Part shown: positions 16,867 to 26,016 of the stretch, piece by piece
Layout of the letters: every line of letters starts with the position of its first letter
How positions within the stretch are numbered: position 1 is the stretch's first letter
Assembly (NCBI RefSeq): GCF_003627965.1
Contig: NZ_RBWE01000001.1
Location: forward strand, 386,026 to 442,335
Direction: 5' to 3'
Source: Desulfofundulus salinus
GTDB lineage: Bacteria; Bacillota; Desulfotomaculia; Desulfotomaculales; Desulfovirgulaceae
DNA length: 56,310 bases
Position numbers and translations under genes: made by a program
The notes under the pieces: generated by a model
Told to the model about the DNA's origin: nothing
What the model saw: only the letters and a program-made list of their open reading frames with translations
Databases searched by the model: none

Positions 16867-17148
16867 AGGTGCTTAAAGATTAAAGATACTTAAAGGTACA
16901 GTTGCAAAACCGCCTCCACCAAACTGAAGGTGACCCCCTGCAACGTTAATGATGCTGAACCACTGGTGTAAACATTACTCTGACCACGATATAGGGAGTG
17001 GCGGCGAAGTTGGTCAAGTTTCAGTATAGCTAATGAGGGGTTAGTCTGCCCTTTTTTGCCTGAAATGCTGGTAATAGGGAGGATGAAATGACAAAGGATA
17101 CCAGCTTTTCTCGGCATTTACATGTTAAGGAGGAGGTGTGTAGCAGGT
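16867..17148. other. Intergenic stretch before pxpA
   Basis: No gene recognised. A minus-strand open frame (17117-16890) has no family resemblance that I can see. The only functional signal is a strong Shine-Dalgarno site, AAGGAGGAGG, near 17127-17136. No convincing sigma-A promoter was found for the pxp operon. Confidence 0.4.
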
Positions 17149-17943
17149 TTGGGTTTTATGTATAATGCTAAAATTGTTGATTTAAATGCCGATGTGGGTG
17201 AAAGTTTTGGTGCATACAAAATTGGCATGGATGAGGAGGTGATAAAGTACATCAGTTCAGCCAATATTGCTTGTGGACTGCATGCCGGAGATCCGGTGGT
17301 AATGGAAAAAACAATCAACCTGGCTGCTGAGTATGGGGTGGGCGTTGGTGCACACCCGGGCTATCCAGATTTGCAAGGTTTTGGCCGCAGGAATATGGCT
17401 CTCTCTCCTGCAGAGGTAAAAGCTTATGTAATGTACCAGATAGGAGCAATAATGTCTTTTGCCAGAGCTGCAGGAGTCAGGGTTGTCCATGTTAAGCCTC
17501 ACGGTGCACTTTATAATATTGCAGCAAAAGATCCTTCCATAGCTCTGGCGATAGTGGAAGCAATAAAAGCGGTCGATGAAGAACTAATCCTTCTGGCCCT
17601 GGCCGGTTCGGAAATGGTGAAAGCTGCCCGGGCAGCAGGGTTGAAGGTGGCCCAGGAAGTGTTTGCCGACCGGGCTTATAATGCCGACGGAACTCTGGTG
17701 GCCAGGAGCAAGCCTGGTGCGGTAATCCATGATCCCGGGACGGCTATTCCCCGGGCAGTACGTATGGTCACTGAAGGTAAAGTAACCGCTATTAACGGAG
17801 AAGAGGTTTCTATTGAAGCTGATAGCATTTGCGTGCACGGGGATAACCCCCAGGCCATTGAGTTTGTACGGAAATTGAGGAAAGCCCTGGAGGCAGCCGG
17901 CGTAAGTATCAAGCCTTTAGTAGATGTGATACAGAAGTTTTAA
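17149..17943 (+). CDS. pxpA: 5-oxoprolinase subunit A (LamB/YcsF family)
   Basis: 264 residues. [17 protein letters not shown] at the N-terminus and [13 protein letters not shown], with the His and Asp ligands, are the LamB/YcsF signature. [19 protein letters not shown] and VKPHGALYN follow. With PxpB and PxpC it performs ATP-dependent opening of 5-oxo-L-proline to glutamate. The frame is open from 17122, but the Shine-Dalgarno site (17127-17136) lies inside that extension. TTG 17149 gives a 12-base spacing; ATG 17158 is the alternative. First gene of a ycsFGI-kipIA-like operon. Confidence 0.93.
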   Translation: MGFMYNAKIVDLNADVGESFGAYKIGMDEEVIKYISSANIACGLHAGDPVVMEKTINLAAEYGVGVGAHPGYPDLQGFGRRNMALSPAEVKAYVMYQIGAIMSFARAAGVRVVHVKPHGALYNIAAKDPSIALAIVEAIKAVDEELILLALAGSEMVKAARAAGLKVAQEVFADRAYNADGTLVARSKPGAVIHDPGTAIPRAVRMVTEGKVTAINGEEVSIEADSICVHGDNPQAIEFVRKLRKALEAAGVSIKPLVDVIQKF

Positions 17944-17960
17944 GAGGGGAGCAGCTGGAT

Positions 17961-18761
17961 ATGTTGGACAACCTTGGGGCCCAAAATCTTTCCCCGGCCG
18001 AGTTAAGATCTGCCATTAGAAAAGGGGATTACAACCGGCCCACGCCGGGGCTGGCATCTGGTTATGCCCAGGCCAACCTGGTAATCTTGCCTAAAGATCT
18101 GGCTTTTGACTTTTTACTTTTTTGCCAGCGCAATCCAAAACCTTGCCCGGTACTTGATGTAACTGAAGTGGGCGATCCCGAACCAAAATTTGCTGCACCG
18201 GGAGCTGATTTAAGGACGGATCTGCCCCGTTACCGGGTTTATGAATACGGGCAGATGGTTGCCGAGGTCACGAACATCACTGATTACTGGCGGGACGATC
18301 TGGTAGCTTTTTTGCTGGGGTGCAGCTTTACCTTTGAGGAAGCCCTGTTAAACGCAGGAGTTCCTGTGCGGCATATAGAAGAAGGGAAAAATGTGCCCAT
18401 GTTTATTACCGGTATTTCCTGCCGCCAGGCGGGTCCTTTTCACGGTCCTCTGGTGGTTTCCATGCGCCCTATTCCTGCTCATTTAGTAATAAGGGCGGTG
18501 CAGGTAACTTCCCGCTATCCCGCGGTACATGGAGCTCCTGTTCATATTGGCCAACCTGAGTTAATTGGTATAAAAGACCTGAACAGGCCCGATTTTGGTG
18601 ATGCTGTGACTATCTACCCGGGAGAAGTTCCCGTCTTCTGGGCCTGTGGTGTAACTCCACAAGCGGTGGCCATGGCTGCCAAGCCCGAATTGATGATTAC
18701 CCACGCACCGGGACACATGTTTATCACCGACCTGAGAGATCAAGACTTGGCAGTGATTTAA
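17961..18761 (+). CDS. Putative hydro-lyase, DUF1445/YcsI family
   Basis: 266 residues. The family runs from [20 protein letters not shown] through [27 protein letters not shown] and [18 protein letters not shown] to [12 protein letters not shown], full length for DUF1445 (related to D-glutamate cyclase). In Bacillus subtilis ycsI lies with pxpA, an NRAMP gene (ycsG) and pxpBC, as here. Family annotation suggests a lyase acting on a pyroglutamate- or glutamate-like compound; the substrate is inferred from context only. ATG 17961 follows GGGGAGCAGC. Confidence 0.88.
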   Translation: MLDNLGAQNLSPAELRSAIRKGDYNRPTPGLASGYAQANLVILPKDLAFDFLLFCQRNPKPCPVLDVTEVGDPEPKFAAPGADLRTDLPRYRVYEYGQMVAEVTNITDYWRDDLVAFLLGCSFTFEEALLNAGVPVRHIEEGKNVPMFITGISCRQAGPFHGPLVVSMRPIPAHLVIRAVQVTSRYPAVHGAPVHIGQPELIGIKDLNRPDFGDAVTIYPGEVPVFWACGVTPQAVAMAAKPELMITHAPGHMFITDLRDQDLAVI

Positions 18762-18782
18762 GGTTAGGAGGAAGAAAGAAAA

Positions 18783-20021
18783 ATGAAGGCGGAAAAAAAT
18801 AATTTTTGGACCAGGTTAAAGAACGTGGGGCCGGCGGCGGTGGTGAGCGCAGCCTTTATCGGCCCCGGAACGGTAACCACCGCTACTCTTGCCGGTGTCC
18901 AGTTCAAGTATGCCCTGCTTTGGGCGATGCTATTTTCCACCATTGCCACCATGATTCTCCAAGAGATGAGCGCCAGGGTGGGCATTGTCACCGGCAAGGG
19001 CCTGGGGACAGCCATCAAAAACACCTTCGAGCAGCCGGCGGCCAGGTTGGCGGCGGTGTTACTAATCGTGGCCGCTATCGGAGTGGGCAACTCCGCCTTC
19101 CAGAGCGGCAACATCTCCGGAGCCAGTATGGGCCTGCAAGTGCTGTTCGGCGCGACCAAACAGGTATGGGTGGCAGTGATTGGGTTAACCGCCTTTGCGC
19201 TGTTATGGACCGGCAGTTACAAGCTGGTGGAAAAGGTCCTGGTGGCCATGGTAGTTTTGATGAGCCTGGTGTTCCTGACCACCGCGGTGGTGATCAAGCC
19301 CAACGTGGGCGAATTGCTCCGTGGACTTTTCGTTCCTGTAATTCCTCCGGGAGCCCTGCTTGTTACCCTGGGCATTATCGGAACCACCGTGGTACCCTAT
19401 AACCTGTACCTGCATGCGTCTGCCGCCGCTGAACGGTGGGGTGGAATAGCGGAGAAACAAGAGGCCATCAAGGCCAGCAAGTTGGACCTCCTGGTATCCA
19501 TCGGCCTGGGAGGCGTTATCTCGTTAGCTATCATTATTACCGCCTCTTCCCTGTTCGGCAGCGGAGTGGAGGTGAAGACCGCCGGTGATATGGCCAAGCA
19601 GTTGGAACCCTTGCTGGGCCCGTGGGCCAAGTGGTTCTTTGCCATCGGGCTGTTCGCCGCCGGCGCCACCTCAGCCATCACTGCACCCATGGCCGCGGCC
19701 TACGCCATTACCGGTGTGGCCGGGTGGAATACCGACATGAAGAGCGCCCACTTCCGGGCTATCTGGATAATCGTCCTGGCTATCGGTGCCGTGGTTGCGT
19801 ACGTGGGAGTTAACCCGGTGCAGCTCATTTTGTTTGCCCAGGCGGTAAATGGTATCCTGCTTCCCATTTCCGCCATCTTCCTCCTGATGGTGGTTAACCA
19901 GGAGAAGATTATGAAGAACTTTGTTAACGGAGGCGCCATGAACCTGGCAGGCATTGCGGTGGTGCTGGTCACTGTGGTGCTGGGGATACGGATGATTCTC
20001 AAAGCTTTCAAGGTTATCTAA
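18783..20021 (+). CDS. NRAMP-family transporter (YcsG-like)
   Basis: 412 residues, about 11 hydrophobic segments. The N-terminal GPAAVVSAAFIGPGTVTTAT is the NRAMP TM1 region, but the canonical metal-binding DPGN of Mn/Fe NRAMPs is replaced by GPGT. IGTTVVPYNLYLHASAAAE matches TM6, although the classic MPHN reads VPYN. The loss of the metal-ligating Asp and His suggests that, as for YcsG-type members of 5-oxoprolinase operons, the substrate may not be a divalent metal; import of 5-oxoproline or a relative is an inference from context. ATG 18783 follows GGAGGAAG. Confidence 0.85.
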   Translation: MKAEKNNFWTRLKNVGPAAVVSAAFIGPGTVTTATLAGVQFKYALLWAMLFSTIATMILQEMSARVGIVTGKGLGTAIKNTFEQPAARLAAVLLIVAAIGVGNSAFQSGNISGASMGLQVLFGATKQVWVAVIGLTAFALLWTGSYKLVEKVLVAMVVLMSLVFLTTAVVIKPNVGELLRGLFVPVIPPGALLVTLGIIGTTVVPYNLYLHASAAAERWGGIAEKQEAIKASKLDLLVSIGLGGVISLAIIITASSLFGSGVEVKTAGDMAKQLEPLLGPWAKWFFAIGLFAAGATSAITAPMAAAYAITGVAGWNTDMKSAHFRAIWIIVLAIGAVVAYVGVNPVQLILFAQAVNGILLPISAIFLLMVVNQEKIMKNFVNGGAMNLAGIAVVLVTVVLGIRMILKAFKVI

Positions 20022-20056
20022 AAACTGTTGCTAAGCTATTGAAATAAGATTGGAGG

Positions 20057-20088
20057 GCGCGCCTGCGGTTTAAAACCCGCTGGCGCGC
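20057..20088. other. Strong hairpin between the NRAMP-like gene and pxpB
   Basis: GCGCGCC (20057-20063) pairs with GGCGCGC (20082-20088), with an inner stem GCGG/CCGC. There is no T-tract, so it is more likely an mRNA stability or partial-termination element that sets pxpBC levels. Confidence 0.6.
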
Positions 20089-20120
20089 TTCATTCCTGAG
20101 TACAGCAGGGGGTGATAAAA

Positions 20121-20858
20121 GTGTATGACAGGCCCAGATTTCTTCCGGCAGGTGACAGGGCGATAGTGGTGGAATTCGGCAATGAAATTAATCCAGAAAT
20201 CAACCGGCGAGTGCGTAACCTGTACCTGGCTTTACAAAGGAGTGGTATTGGTGGGATAGGAGAAATGATTCCCACCTATCGTTCCCTGCTTATTTATTAT
20301 GACCCTATGCAGCTACCCCTGAACCAGTTGATCGATTATATTCAAGAAGTAGAAGCTGATATGGAACGGCTGAAATTACCCCACCCAAAGATTTATGTAA
20401 TACCGGTAATTTATGGTGGAGAATACGGCCCGGATCTGGAAGATGTAGCAAGATACAATCAACTTACACCCGGAGAAGTAATCCAGATTCATACCGCCAC
20501 TGATTATCTCATTTATATGCTGGGGTTCGCTCCTGGTTTTCCTTATCTGGGAGGGATGTCTTTGCGCATTGCCACCCCCCGTCTAAAAACACCTCGTACC
20601 CATATACCCGCCGGGTCGGTGGGTATTGCCGATAAACAGACAGGTATTTATCCCATAGATAGCCCTGGTGGGTGGCGGATTATTGGTCGCACGCCTGTAA
20701 AACTGTACGATCCTTACCGGGAGCCACCGGTTTTACTGTCGGCAGGCAACTATGTGAGGTTTGTCTCTATAACTGCCGAAGATTACCATAAGATAAAGGC
20801 AGCAGTGGAACAAAATACTTACACGCTCCAAGAGCTGCCTGTAGAGCTGGGGGGATAG
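20121..20858 (+). CDS. pxpB: 5-oxoprolinase subunit B (KipI family)
   Basis: 245 residues. AGDRAIVVEFGNEINPEINRR at the N-terminus, ATDYLIYMLGFAPGFPYLGG in the middle and PAGSVGIADKQTGIYPIDSPGGW near the C-terminus are KipI/allophanate hydrolase subunit 1 hallmarks. Partner of PxpC in 5-oxoproline opening; the Bacillus homologue KipI also inhibits the sporulation kinase KinA. GTG 20121 behind AGGGGGTGA is preferred over GTG 20112. PxpC follows after 7 bases. Confidence 0.93.
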   Translation: MYDRPRFLPAGDRAIVVEFGNEINPEINRRVRNLYLALQRSGIGGIGEMIPTYRSLLIYYDPMQLPLNQLIDYIQEVEADMERLKLPHPKIYVIPVIYGGEYGPDLEDVARYNQLTPGEVIQIHTATDYLIYMLGFAPGFPYLGGMSLRIATPRLKTPRTHIPAGSVGIADKQTGIYPIDSPGGWRIIGRTPVKLYDPYREPPVLLSAGNYVRFVSITAEDYHKIKAAVEQNTYTLQELPVELGG

Positions 20859-20865
20859 AAACTGC

Positions 20866-21897
20866 ATGGCTGTCTTGAAAGTGGAAAAGCCGGGCATGCT
20901 AACTACCATTCAAGATCTGGGGCGACATGGTTTTCAAGAATTCGGAATGCCGGTGGCTGGGGCGGCTGACGAGTTCTCTTTTAAATTAGCCAACATGCTG
21001 GTGAGGAACCGGCCAGAAGAGGCGGCTCTGGAATTAACCCTCGCAGGTCCTACTTTAAAGGTACTGGAAGAAGGAGTAATTGCCATTACCGGAGCTGATA
21101 TGGGACCCCAACTTAATGGCCGCCCGCTGGTGATGTGGGAAGCAGTACTGGTCTACCCGGGTGATGTGTTAAGTTTCGGGTGGTCCAGACAGGGGTGCCG
21201 TGCATACTTGGCTGTAGCTGGGGGTATAAACGTGCCGCCGGTAATGGGCAGCAAATCCACTTACCTGCGCGGAAGTATTGGCGGATTTGAAGGTAGGGCG
21301 CTAAGGGGGGGCGATATAATAAGCTCCGGAGTGCCTTCTTATCCACTGGATGAACTGGTTGGACGCAGTATCCCACCAGAGTATATATCATCCTATAACG
21401 GAAAATGGGAGGTAAGGGTAGTGCTGGGCCCTCAGGACGATTACTTCACGGCAAAGGGTATCCAGACCTTCCTCCAGAGTGAGTATAAAGTAACCCCCGA
21501 GTGTGACCGCATGGGATGCCGTTTGGAGGGTCCCCCCATTGAACATCAGAAGGGAGCAGATATAATTTCCGATGGGATACCTGCGGGTGCAGTACAGGTT
21601 CCCGGGCACGGTCAGCCCATTATTATGCTGGCCGATAGGCAGACCACGGGTGGTTATGCTAAAATAGCCACTGTCATCTCATCCGATTTATGGAAAGTAG
21701 CCCAGGCTAAGCCGGGTGATATTATCCACTTCCGGGCCGTTACCCTTCCCGAAGCTCATCAGGCCTACCGTATCTACCGGGAAAGGTTGCAGTCTCTTCC
21801 TACGGTAATTCAAATACTCTGGAACCGGAAGAAACATTATCGAATCCAGGTAAATGGTAAAATATACCGGGTATGTGTGGAAAAGATGGAATATTGA
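20866..21897 (+). CDS. pxpC: 5-oxoprolinase subunit C (KipA family)
   Basis: 343 residues. VEKPGMLTTIQDLGRHGFQ at the N-terminus, ALELTLAGPTL, ITGADMGPQLNG, YLAVAGGINVPPVMGSKSTY, SDGIPAGAVQVPGHGQPII and LMADRQTTGGY-like motifs place it in the KipA/allophanate hydrolase subunit 2 family. Acts with PxpA and PxpB. ATG 20866 is preceded by GGGGGATAG. The gene is intact; seven bases later the chimeric pseudogene region begins. Confidence 0.93.
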   Translation: MAVLKVEKPGMLTTIQDLGRHGFQEFGMPVAGAADEFSFKLANMLVRNRPEEAALELTLAGPTLKVLEEGVIAITGADMGPQLNGRPLVMWEAVLVYPGDVLSFGWSRQGCRAYLAVAGGINVPPVMGSKSTYLRGSIGGFEGRALRGGDIISSGVPSYPLDELVGRSIPPEYISSYNGKWEVRVVLGPQDDYFTAKGIQTFLQSEYKVTPECDRMGCRLEGPPIEHQKGADIISDGIPAGAVQVPGHGQPIIMLADRQTTGGYAKIATVISSDLWKVAQAKPGDIIHFRAVTLPEAHQAYRIYRERLQSLPTVIQILWNRKKHYRIQVNGKIYRVCVEKMEY

Positions 21898-21904
21898 ACT
21901 TTCA

Positions 21905-22249
21905 ATAATGGCACGGTCATGGAAATTTTTGCCCGGGCCATCCACGCCGCCAGCCCGCGGAAAAACAAGCCCTTTGTGGCCATCAACTGCGGGGCCATAC
22001 CGGAAACCCTGCTGGAAAGCGAACTGTTCGGCTATGAAGAAGGAGCCTTCACCGGTGCCCGCAAAGGGGGCAAACCGGGCAAGTTTGAGCTGGCCAATCA
22101 CGGGACCATTTTCCTGGACGAAATTGGGAACATGTTCCTCTACCTGCAGGCAAAGCTTTTGCGGGTACTGCAGGAGCGCCAGGTGGAACGCGTCGGTGGC
22201 AACCGCCTGATCCCTGTGGATATACGCATCATTGCGGCCACCAACATCT
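21905..22249 (+). pseudogene. Fragment of a sigma-54 activator AAA+ domain
   Basis: Reads through the AAA+ core from within Walker A ([44 protein letters not shown]) to RIIAATN. The bases before ATG 21919 (GGCACGGTCATGGAA) look like the G-T-G-K-E codons of a P-loop with two substitutions. From 21985 onward it is about 96% identical to the broken activator at 15890-16154. It has no sensor domain, no Walker A lysine and no HTH. Confidence 0.9.
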
Positions 22250-22352
22250 TCCGTACCTGGTACGTGAGGAGGGCCAGCGAACAAAAAGAAAGAACCATGG
22301 TCATACCCACGGCGGTATGGGCATCATAGGTCAACACCAGCAGGGGTACGAG
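22247..22352 (-). pseudogene. Fragment of a TauE/SafE gene fused to the sigma-54 fragment
   Basis: On the minus strand this encodes [20 protein letters not shown] followed by ALLTYQVRK. It matches the intact TauE/SafE gene (38368-38474, residues about 38-62) at roughly 90% identity. The junction with the sigma-54 fragment lies at ACCAAC/ATCTTCCG near 22244-22247. Only one transmembrane helix of the transporter remains. Confidence 0.88.
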
Positions 22353-22442
22353 AATCTTAGAGGGTCAGCCCGCAGGGTGTACCAGGCAGGGAAAAGTTGA
22401 TGTAACTGGGTCTAGAAGACGTTAAGCTGAAGGAGGTTGCAA

Positions 22443-23201
22443 ATGGGACTCTCAATTAGGCCTTTACGGGTAGGGACATTAGCTGGTTTCGAAAAATCCA
22501 AGTTTACTTACGGGTTTAATTTTGGTGAGAAACTTGATGCACCATGTTTGGTTTGGTTAATTGAAGGGGCTTCGCGTAAGATCTTGGTTGATTCCGGTCC
22601 GTCCGGACCGGAATGGGCCGCCAAATACCATACAGCTATGAAATGGGACGCCGAGGATGCATTGGACAGAAGGCTCCGTTCGGTTGGGGTTGATCCCGCG
22701 GATATTGACCTGGTGATCTTGACGCATCTACACTGGGATCACTGCTTCAATACCGAACTATTTCCTAAAGCCAAATTCCTTGTTCAAAAGGAAGAACTGA
22801 AGTATGCGATTGCTCCTTTACCGGTTCATCAACGTGCATACGAAGTAGACATGCCCGGAATTAAACCTCCCTGGTTTCAGGTCTTTGATCGAATGGTAGT
22901 CCTGGACGGAGATACGCCGGTGGAACCAGGAATTCAGGTAATACTGTTACCTGGACATACGCCCGGCTTGCAGGGCGTACGGGTGGAAACAGAGACAGGA
23001 GTCTACCTTATTGCCAGTGATCTCATACCTCTCTTCGAGAACTGGGAAGGTTCACCTGATATGAAGCATATACCGCCGGGTATTCATGTGAGTCTGGCGG
23101 AGTGTTTCGAGACTTTCCGCAAGGTAGAAGCTATTACTGATCAGATACTTCCGGGACATGACCCCATGGTGCTGGATAGAGAGGTTTATGGTAAAAGGTG
23201 A
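22443..23201 (+). CDS. Metallo-beta-lactamase-fold hydrolase (lactonase-like)
   Basis: 252 residues. Zinc motif THLHWDH at about residues 97-103 (H-x-H-x-D-H), a later metal-binding His in LLPGHTPG, an Asp in IASDLIPL and a final His in ILPGHDPM. The N-terminal region and spacing resemble the N-acyl-homoserine-lactonase-like subgroup (PF00753), but a signalling substrate is not implied in this organism. ATG 22443 has GAAGGAGG upstream. It lies between the chimeric pseudogene and direct repeat copy 2, so it belongs to the bracketed segment. Confidence 0.85.
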   Translation: MGLSIRPLRVGTLAGFEKSKFTYGFNFGEKLDAPCLVWLIEGASRKILVDSGPSGPEWAAKYHTAMKWDAEDALDRRLRSVGVDPADIDLVILTHLHWDHCFNTELFPKAKFLVQKEELKYAIAPLPVHQRAYEVDMPGIKPPWFQVFDRMVVLDGDTPVEPGIQVILLPGHTPGLQGVRVETETGVYLIASDLIPLFENWEGSPDMKHIPPGIHVSLAECFETFRKVEAITDQILPGHDPMVLDREVYGKR

Positions 23202-23240
23202 AAATAATGGTTCTTCGCTGGGTCTTCCTCTTTAGGCGAG

Positions 23241-23412
23241 AAAAGAGCCTCCAGCAGCGGGATAATTGACAGAATACTGTTATGGTGGATAAATATTTGG
23301 TCTGGTTATAAATCCATTTAACCGTACTCTACAACCCATGCGTATGATCCTTTAGCAAGAAACAGAAAACGGGGTGGGGCTACCCACCCTTTTTTATTAT
23401 GATATACTTAAA
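23241..23412 (+). repeat. Direct repeat flanking the 5-oxoprolinase segment, copy 2
   Basis: Same-orientation match to 16710-16866, ending in GATATACTTxAA. The two copies enclose about 6.4 kb (pxpA to the lactonase-like gene). Confidence 0.85.
23372..23397 (+). terminator. Intrinsic terminator within direct repeat copy 2
   Basis: GGGTGGG (23372-23378), GCTA, CCCACCC (23383-23389), then TTTTTTATT. Confidence 0.9.
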
Positions 23413-23483
23413 GATACTTAAAGTGTTTTTATTTTGTTCAAAGGAATAAATTATTTTAAAAGTATTGGTGGGGAGGACAGCCG

Positions 23484-24602
23484 ATGGCAAAAAAACGGGT
23501 GGCGGTCATTTTTGGCGGGCGTTCGGGAGAGCACCAGGTCTCCTTAAACTCGGCGGCTTCGGTGATTGGCGCCCTGGATAAAGACAGGTACGAGATTATT
23601 CCCGTGGCTATTACTCCGGAAGGAAAATGGTTCGCAGGCGTTGAGCCGGCACAAATGCTGGCCGGAGAGGACCCGGAGCAACTGGGACAAAGGGTCGCTC
23701 TGCTGGCGGACCCCACTTATGGTGGCCTGGCTCCTGTGGGGGACGGGTGCGTAAGGGTGGAACAGTTGCAACCTATCGACGTGGTTATCCCGGTACTGCA
23801 CGGCACTTTTGGCGAGGATGGTACCGTTCAGGGGCTTCTGGAACTGGCCAACATCCCCTATGTAGGGGCGGGGGTGATGGCTTCGGCAGTGGGCATGGAT
23901 AAAGTAATGATGAAGACCGTCTTTGCCCGGCACGGCCTGCCCCAGGTACGTTTCTGCCACTTCCTGCGCCGTAATTGGGAGCGGGACCCGGAGGCGGTGC
24001 TGGACCGGGTAGAACAGCTGGGTTATCCCGTCTTTGTCAAGCCGGCCAACCTCGGTTCCAGCGTGGGCATATCCAAGGCGAGGGACCGGGAGGAACTGCG
24101 GCGGGCCATAGACCTGGCCGCCAGCTATGATCGCAAGATTATCGTGGAGGAGTTTGCGGATGTCCGGGAGGTGGAGGTAAGCGTCCTGGGGAACGATGAT
24201 CCGGTGGCTTCCCTGCCGGGGGAAATTATTCCTTTAAACGAATTCTACGATTATGAAGCCAAATATGTGGAGGGAAAGTCCCGGCTGGTTATCCCGGCCC
24301 GGCTGCCGGAAGAAACCATGCTGGAGGTGCAAAGATTAGCCATTCAGGCTTTCAAAGCCCTGGACTGTGCCGGGTTGGCCCGGGTAGACTTTTTCCTGCG
24401 CCGGGATAACGGGGCCGTGCTGATCAATGAAATCAATACCATTCCCGGTTTCACCCGCACCAGCATGTATCCCAAGATGTGGGAAGCCAGTGGTATTCCC
24501 TATCCGGAGTTGCTGGACCGGCTTATTGACCTGGCCCTGGAAAGGCACCGGGAAAAGAACCGGTCCCGGACTACCTTCCAGCTTCCGGGGGGCGCGGGTT
24601 GA
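23484..24602 (+). CDS. ddl: D-alanine--D-alanine ligase
   Basis: 372 residues. Start [19 protein letters not shown], then [23 protein letters not shown]-grasp segments ([24 protein letters not shown]) and the C-terminal [20 protein letters not shown]. Forms the D-Ala-D-Ala dipeptide of peptidoglycan precursors from ATP and D-alanine. Full length for the Ddl A type. ATG 23484 follows GGGGAGGAC. It stands alone after the direct repeat. Confidence 0.95.
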   Translation: MAKKRVAVIFGGRSGEHQVSLNSAASVIGALDKDRYEIIPVAITPEGKWFAGVEPAQMLAGEDPEQLGQRVALLADPTYGGLAPVGDGCVRVEQLQPIDVVIPVLHGTFGEDGTVQGLLELANIPYVGAGVMASAVGMDKVMMKTVFARHGLPQVRFCHFLRRNWERDPEAVLDRVEQLGYPVFVKPANLGSSVGISKARDREELRRAIDLAASYDRKIIVEEFADVREVEVSVLGNDDPVASLPGEIIPLNEFYDYEAKYVEGKSRLVIPARLPEETMLEVQRLAIQAFKALDCAGLARVDFFLRRDNGAVLINEINTIPGFTRTSMYPKMWEASGIPYPELLDRLIDLALERHREKNRSRTTFQLPGGAG

Positions 24603-24739
24603 AACCGGCCCGGTGTAATCTGGTGTAGGGGATTGGAGCTGCCGACCATGGGGTTTGGGGCCGCTCTGTTCTGCCTGCATAACTCTTGCCCGGGGCGAAA
24701 AAATACCATTGCACACAACGTCGTAGAGGAGCTGGTAAT

Positions 24740-25855
24740 GTGTTTACCCGCCTGGAATCAAAGCTTTGCCCGGTCAAATCAGAAGGAAGGGACGGCTGGC
24801 AGAGGGCGGCCCGGCTGGTTTTAATAGGACGACTTCTTTTCCTGGCCTTTCCCGGGGTGGCCCGGGAGTTAAAAAACTGGCGGCAAATGGCATCACGCTG
24901 TCCGGCTCCGCAGCTAAGGGAGATGGCCCTGGCCAGCATTGGCGCCAAGACATTTCACTGCCAGGGAGGCAGCGTTTTCAGCGCCTGGACCGGAAACCAC
25001 CGCCGGGAGTTGATCCGGGCCATTGTGGCCCTGCAGACGATCAGTGACTACCTGGACAATTTGTGCGACCGCGCGGGGGTGCAGGACGGGGAGGCTTTCC
25101 ACCAGCTGCACCGGGCTTTTATGGATGCCCTTTGCCCCGGGGCGTTCCCTCGGGACTATTATGCCCTCTACCCTTACCGGCAGGATGGAGGGTACCTGCA
25201 GGAACTGGTACGCTCCTGCCAGCAGGCCCTGGCTCTGCTGCCCGCCTACGCACCACTGCGCGAAAGGGTCTGCCAGCTGGCCGAACTCTATTGTCAGCTG
25301 CAGGTGTACAAGCACATCCAGTGGCCTCTACGGGTGAAGAGCCTGACCACCTGGCTGGAACCCTTGCTGGAAAGCCTCCCGGAAAGGCTCTACTGGTGGG
25401 AACTGGCTGCGGCCACCGGTTCAACCATTGGCATCTTTGCCCTCTTCGCCCTGGCGGCCAGGGGGAATTATACCGCGGACGAGGTGGAAAGAGTCGTGTC
25501 AGCCTATTTTCCCTGGATCTGCGGGTTGCACATTTTACTGGATTACTTTATCGACCAGCAGGAAGATATGGAAGGCGGCGACCTAAACTTTGTTTCCTAT
25601 TACCGGGACGGGCAGCAGGCCGCCGGGCGCCTGAAGTATTTTGTGGACCGGTCCCTGGCCCTGGCTGCGGAACTGCCCGACCCCTTTTTCCACGTAACCG
25701 TGGTGCAGGGTCTTTTAGCCATGTACCTGTCCGATGAAAAGGTAGACGGACAGGGCCTTCAGGCCACCCGCCGCCTGCTTTTGGACAGCGGCGGCCCCGC
25801 TACCCGCCGGCTGTACCGCCTGTGCGCTTTTTTACGGAAAGTGGGGATTGTTTAA
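24740..25855 (+). CDS. DUF2600 family terpene synthase (tetraprenyl-beta-curcumene synthase-like)
   Basis: 371 residues, mostly alpha-helical. TISDYLDNLCDRAG (about 103-116) carries a D-x-x-x-D-like acidic stretch, and LLDYFIDQQEDMEGGDLNF (about 272-290) a second; both are typical of the YtpB/DUF2600 family. In Bacillus YtpB makes tetraprenyl-beta-curcumene, precursor of C35 sesquarterpenes (sporulenes) found in spores. GTG 24740 with GAGGAG at 24727-24732 is chosen; an open frame from 24686 lacks a ribosome binding site. Function here is inferred from family only. Confidence 0.8.
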   Translation: MFTRLESKLCPVKSEGRDGWQRAARLVLIGRLLFLAFPGVARELKNWRQMASRCPAPQLREMALASIGAKTFHCQGGSVFSAWTGNHRRELIRAIVALQTISDYLDNLCDRAGVQDGEAFHQLHRAFMDALCPGAFPRDYYALYPYRQDGGYLQELVRSCQQALALLPAYAPLRERVCQLAELYCQLQVYKHIQWPLRVKSLTTWLEPLLESLPERLYWWELAAATGSTIGIFALFALAARGNYTADEVERVVSAYFPWICGLHILLDYFIDQQEDMEGGDLNFVSYYRDGQQAAGRLKYFVDRSLALAAELPDPFFHVTVVQGLLAMYLSDEKVDGQGLQATRRLLLDSGGPATRRLYRLCAFLRKVGIV

Positions 25856-26016
25856 ACAAGGCCTATAACTGCGGATTCTGGCCCCAAAGGCCCTGGGGAA
25901 AAGTCTATAAACACGGCTGGTTGTTGAGTGAACGAATTGTGATTTATTTCATTGTCCGTTCTAATTTAAATTCCTATAATGGGCCCTGATAAGTACCAGA
26001 CCAACGGGAAAAAAGG

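Noticed and set aside
16890-17117. Minus-strand open frame of 75 codons before pxpA
   Set aside because: No recognisable domain, no ribosome binding site and no conservation clue; treated as non-coding.
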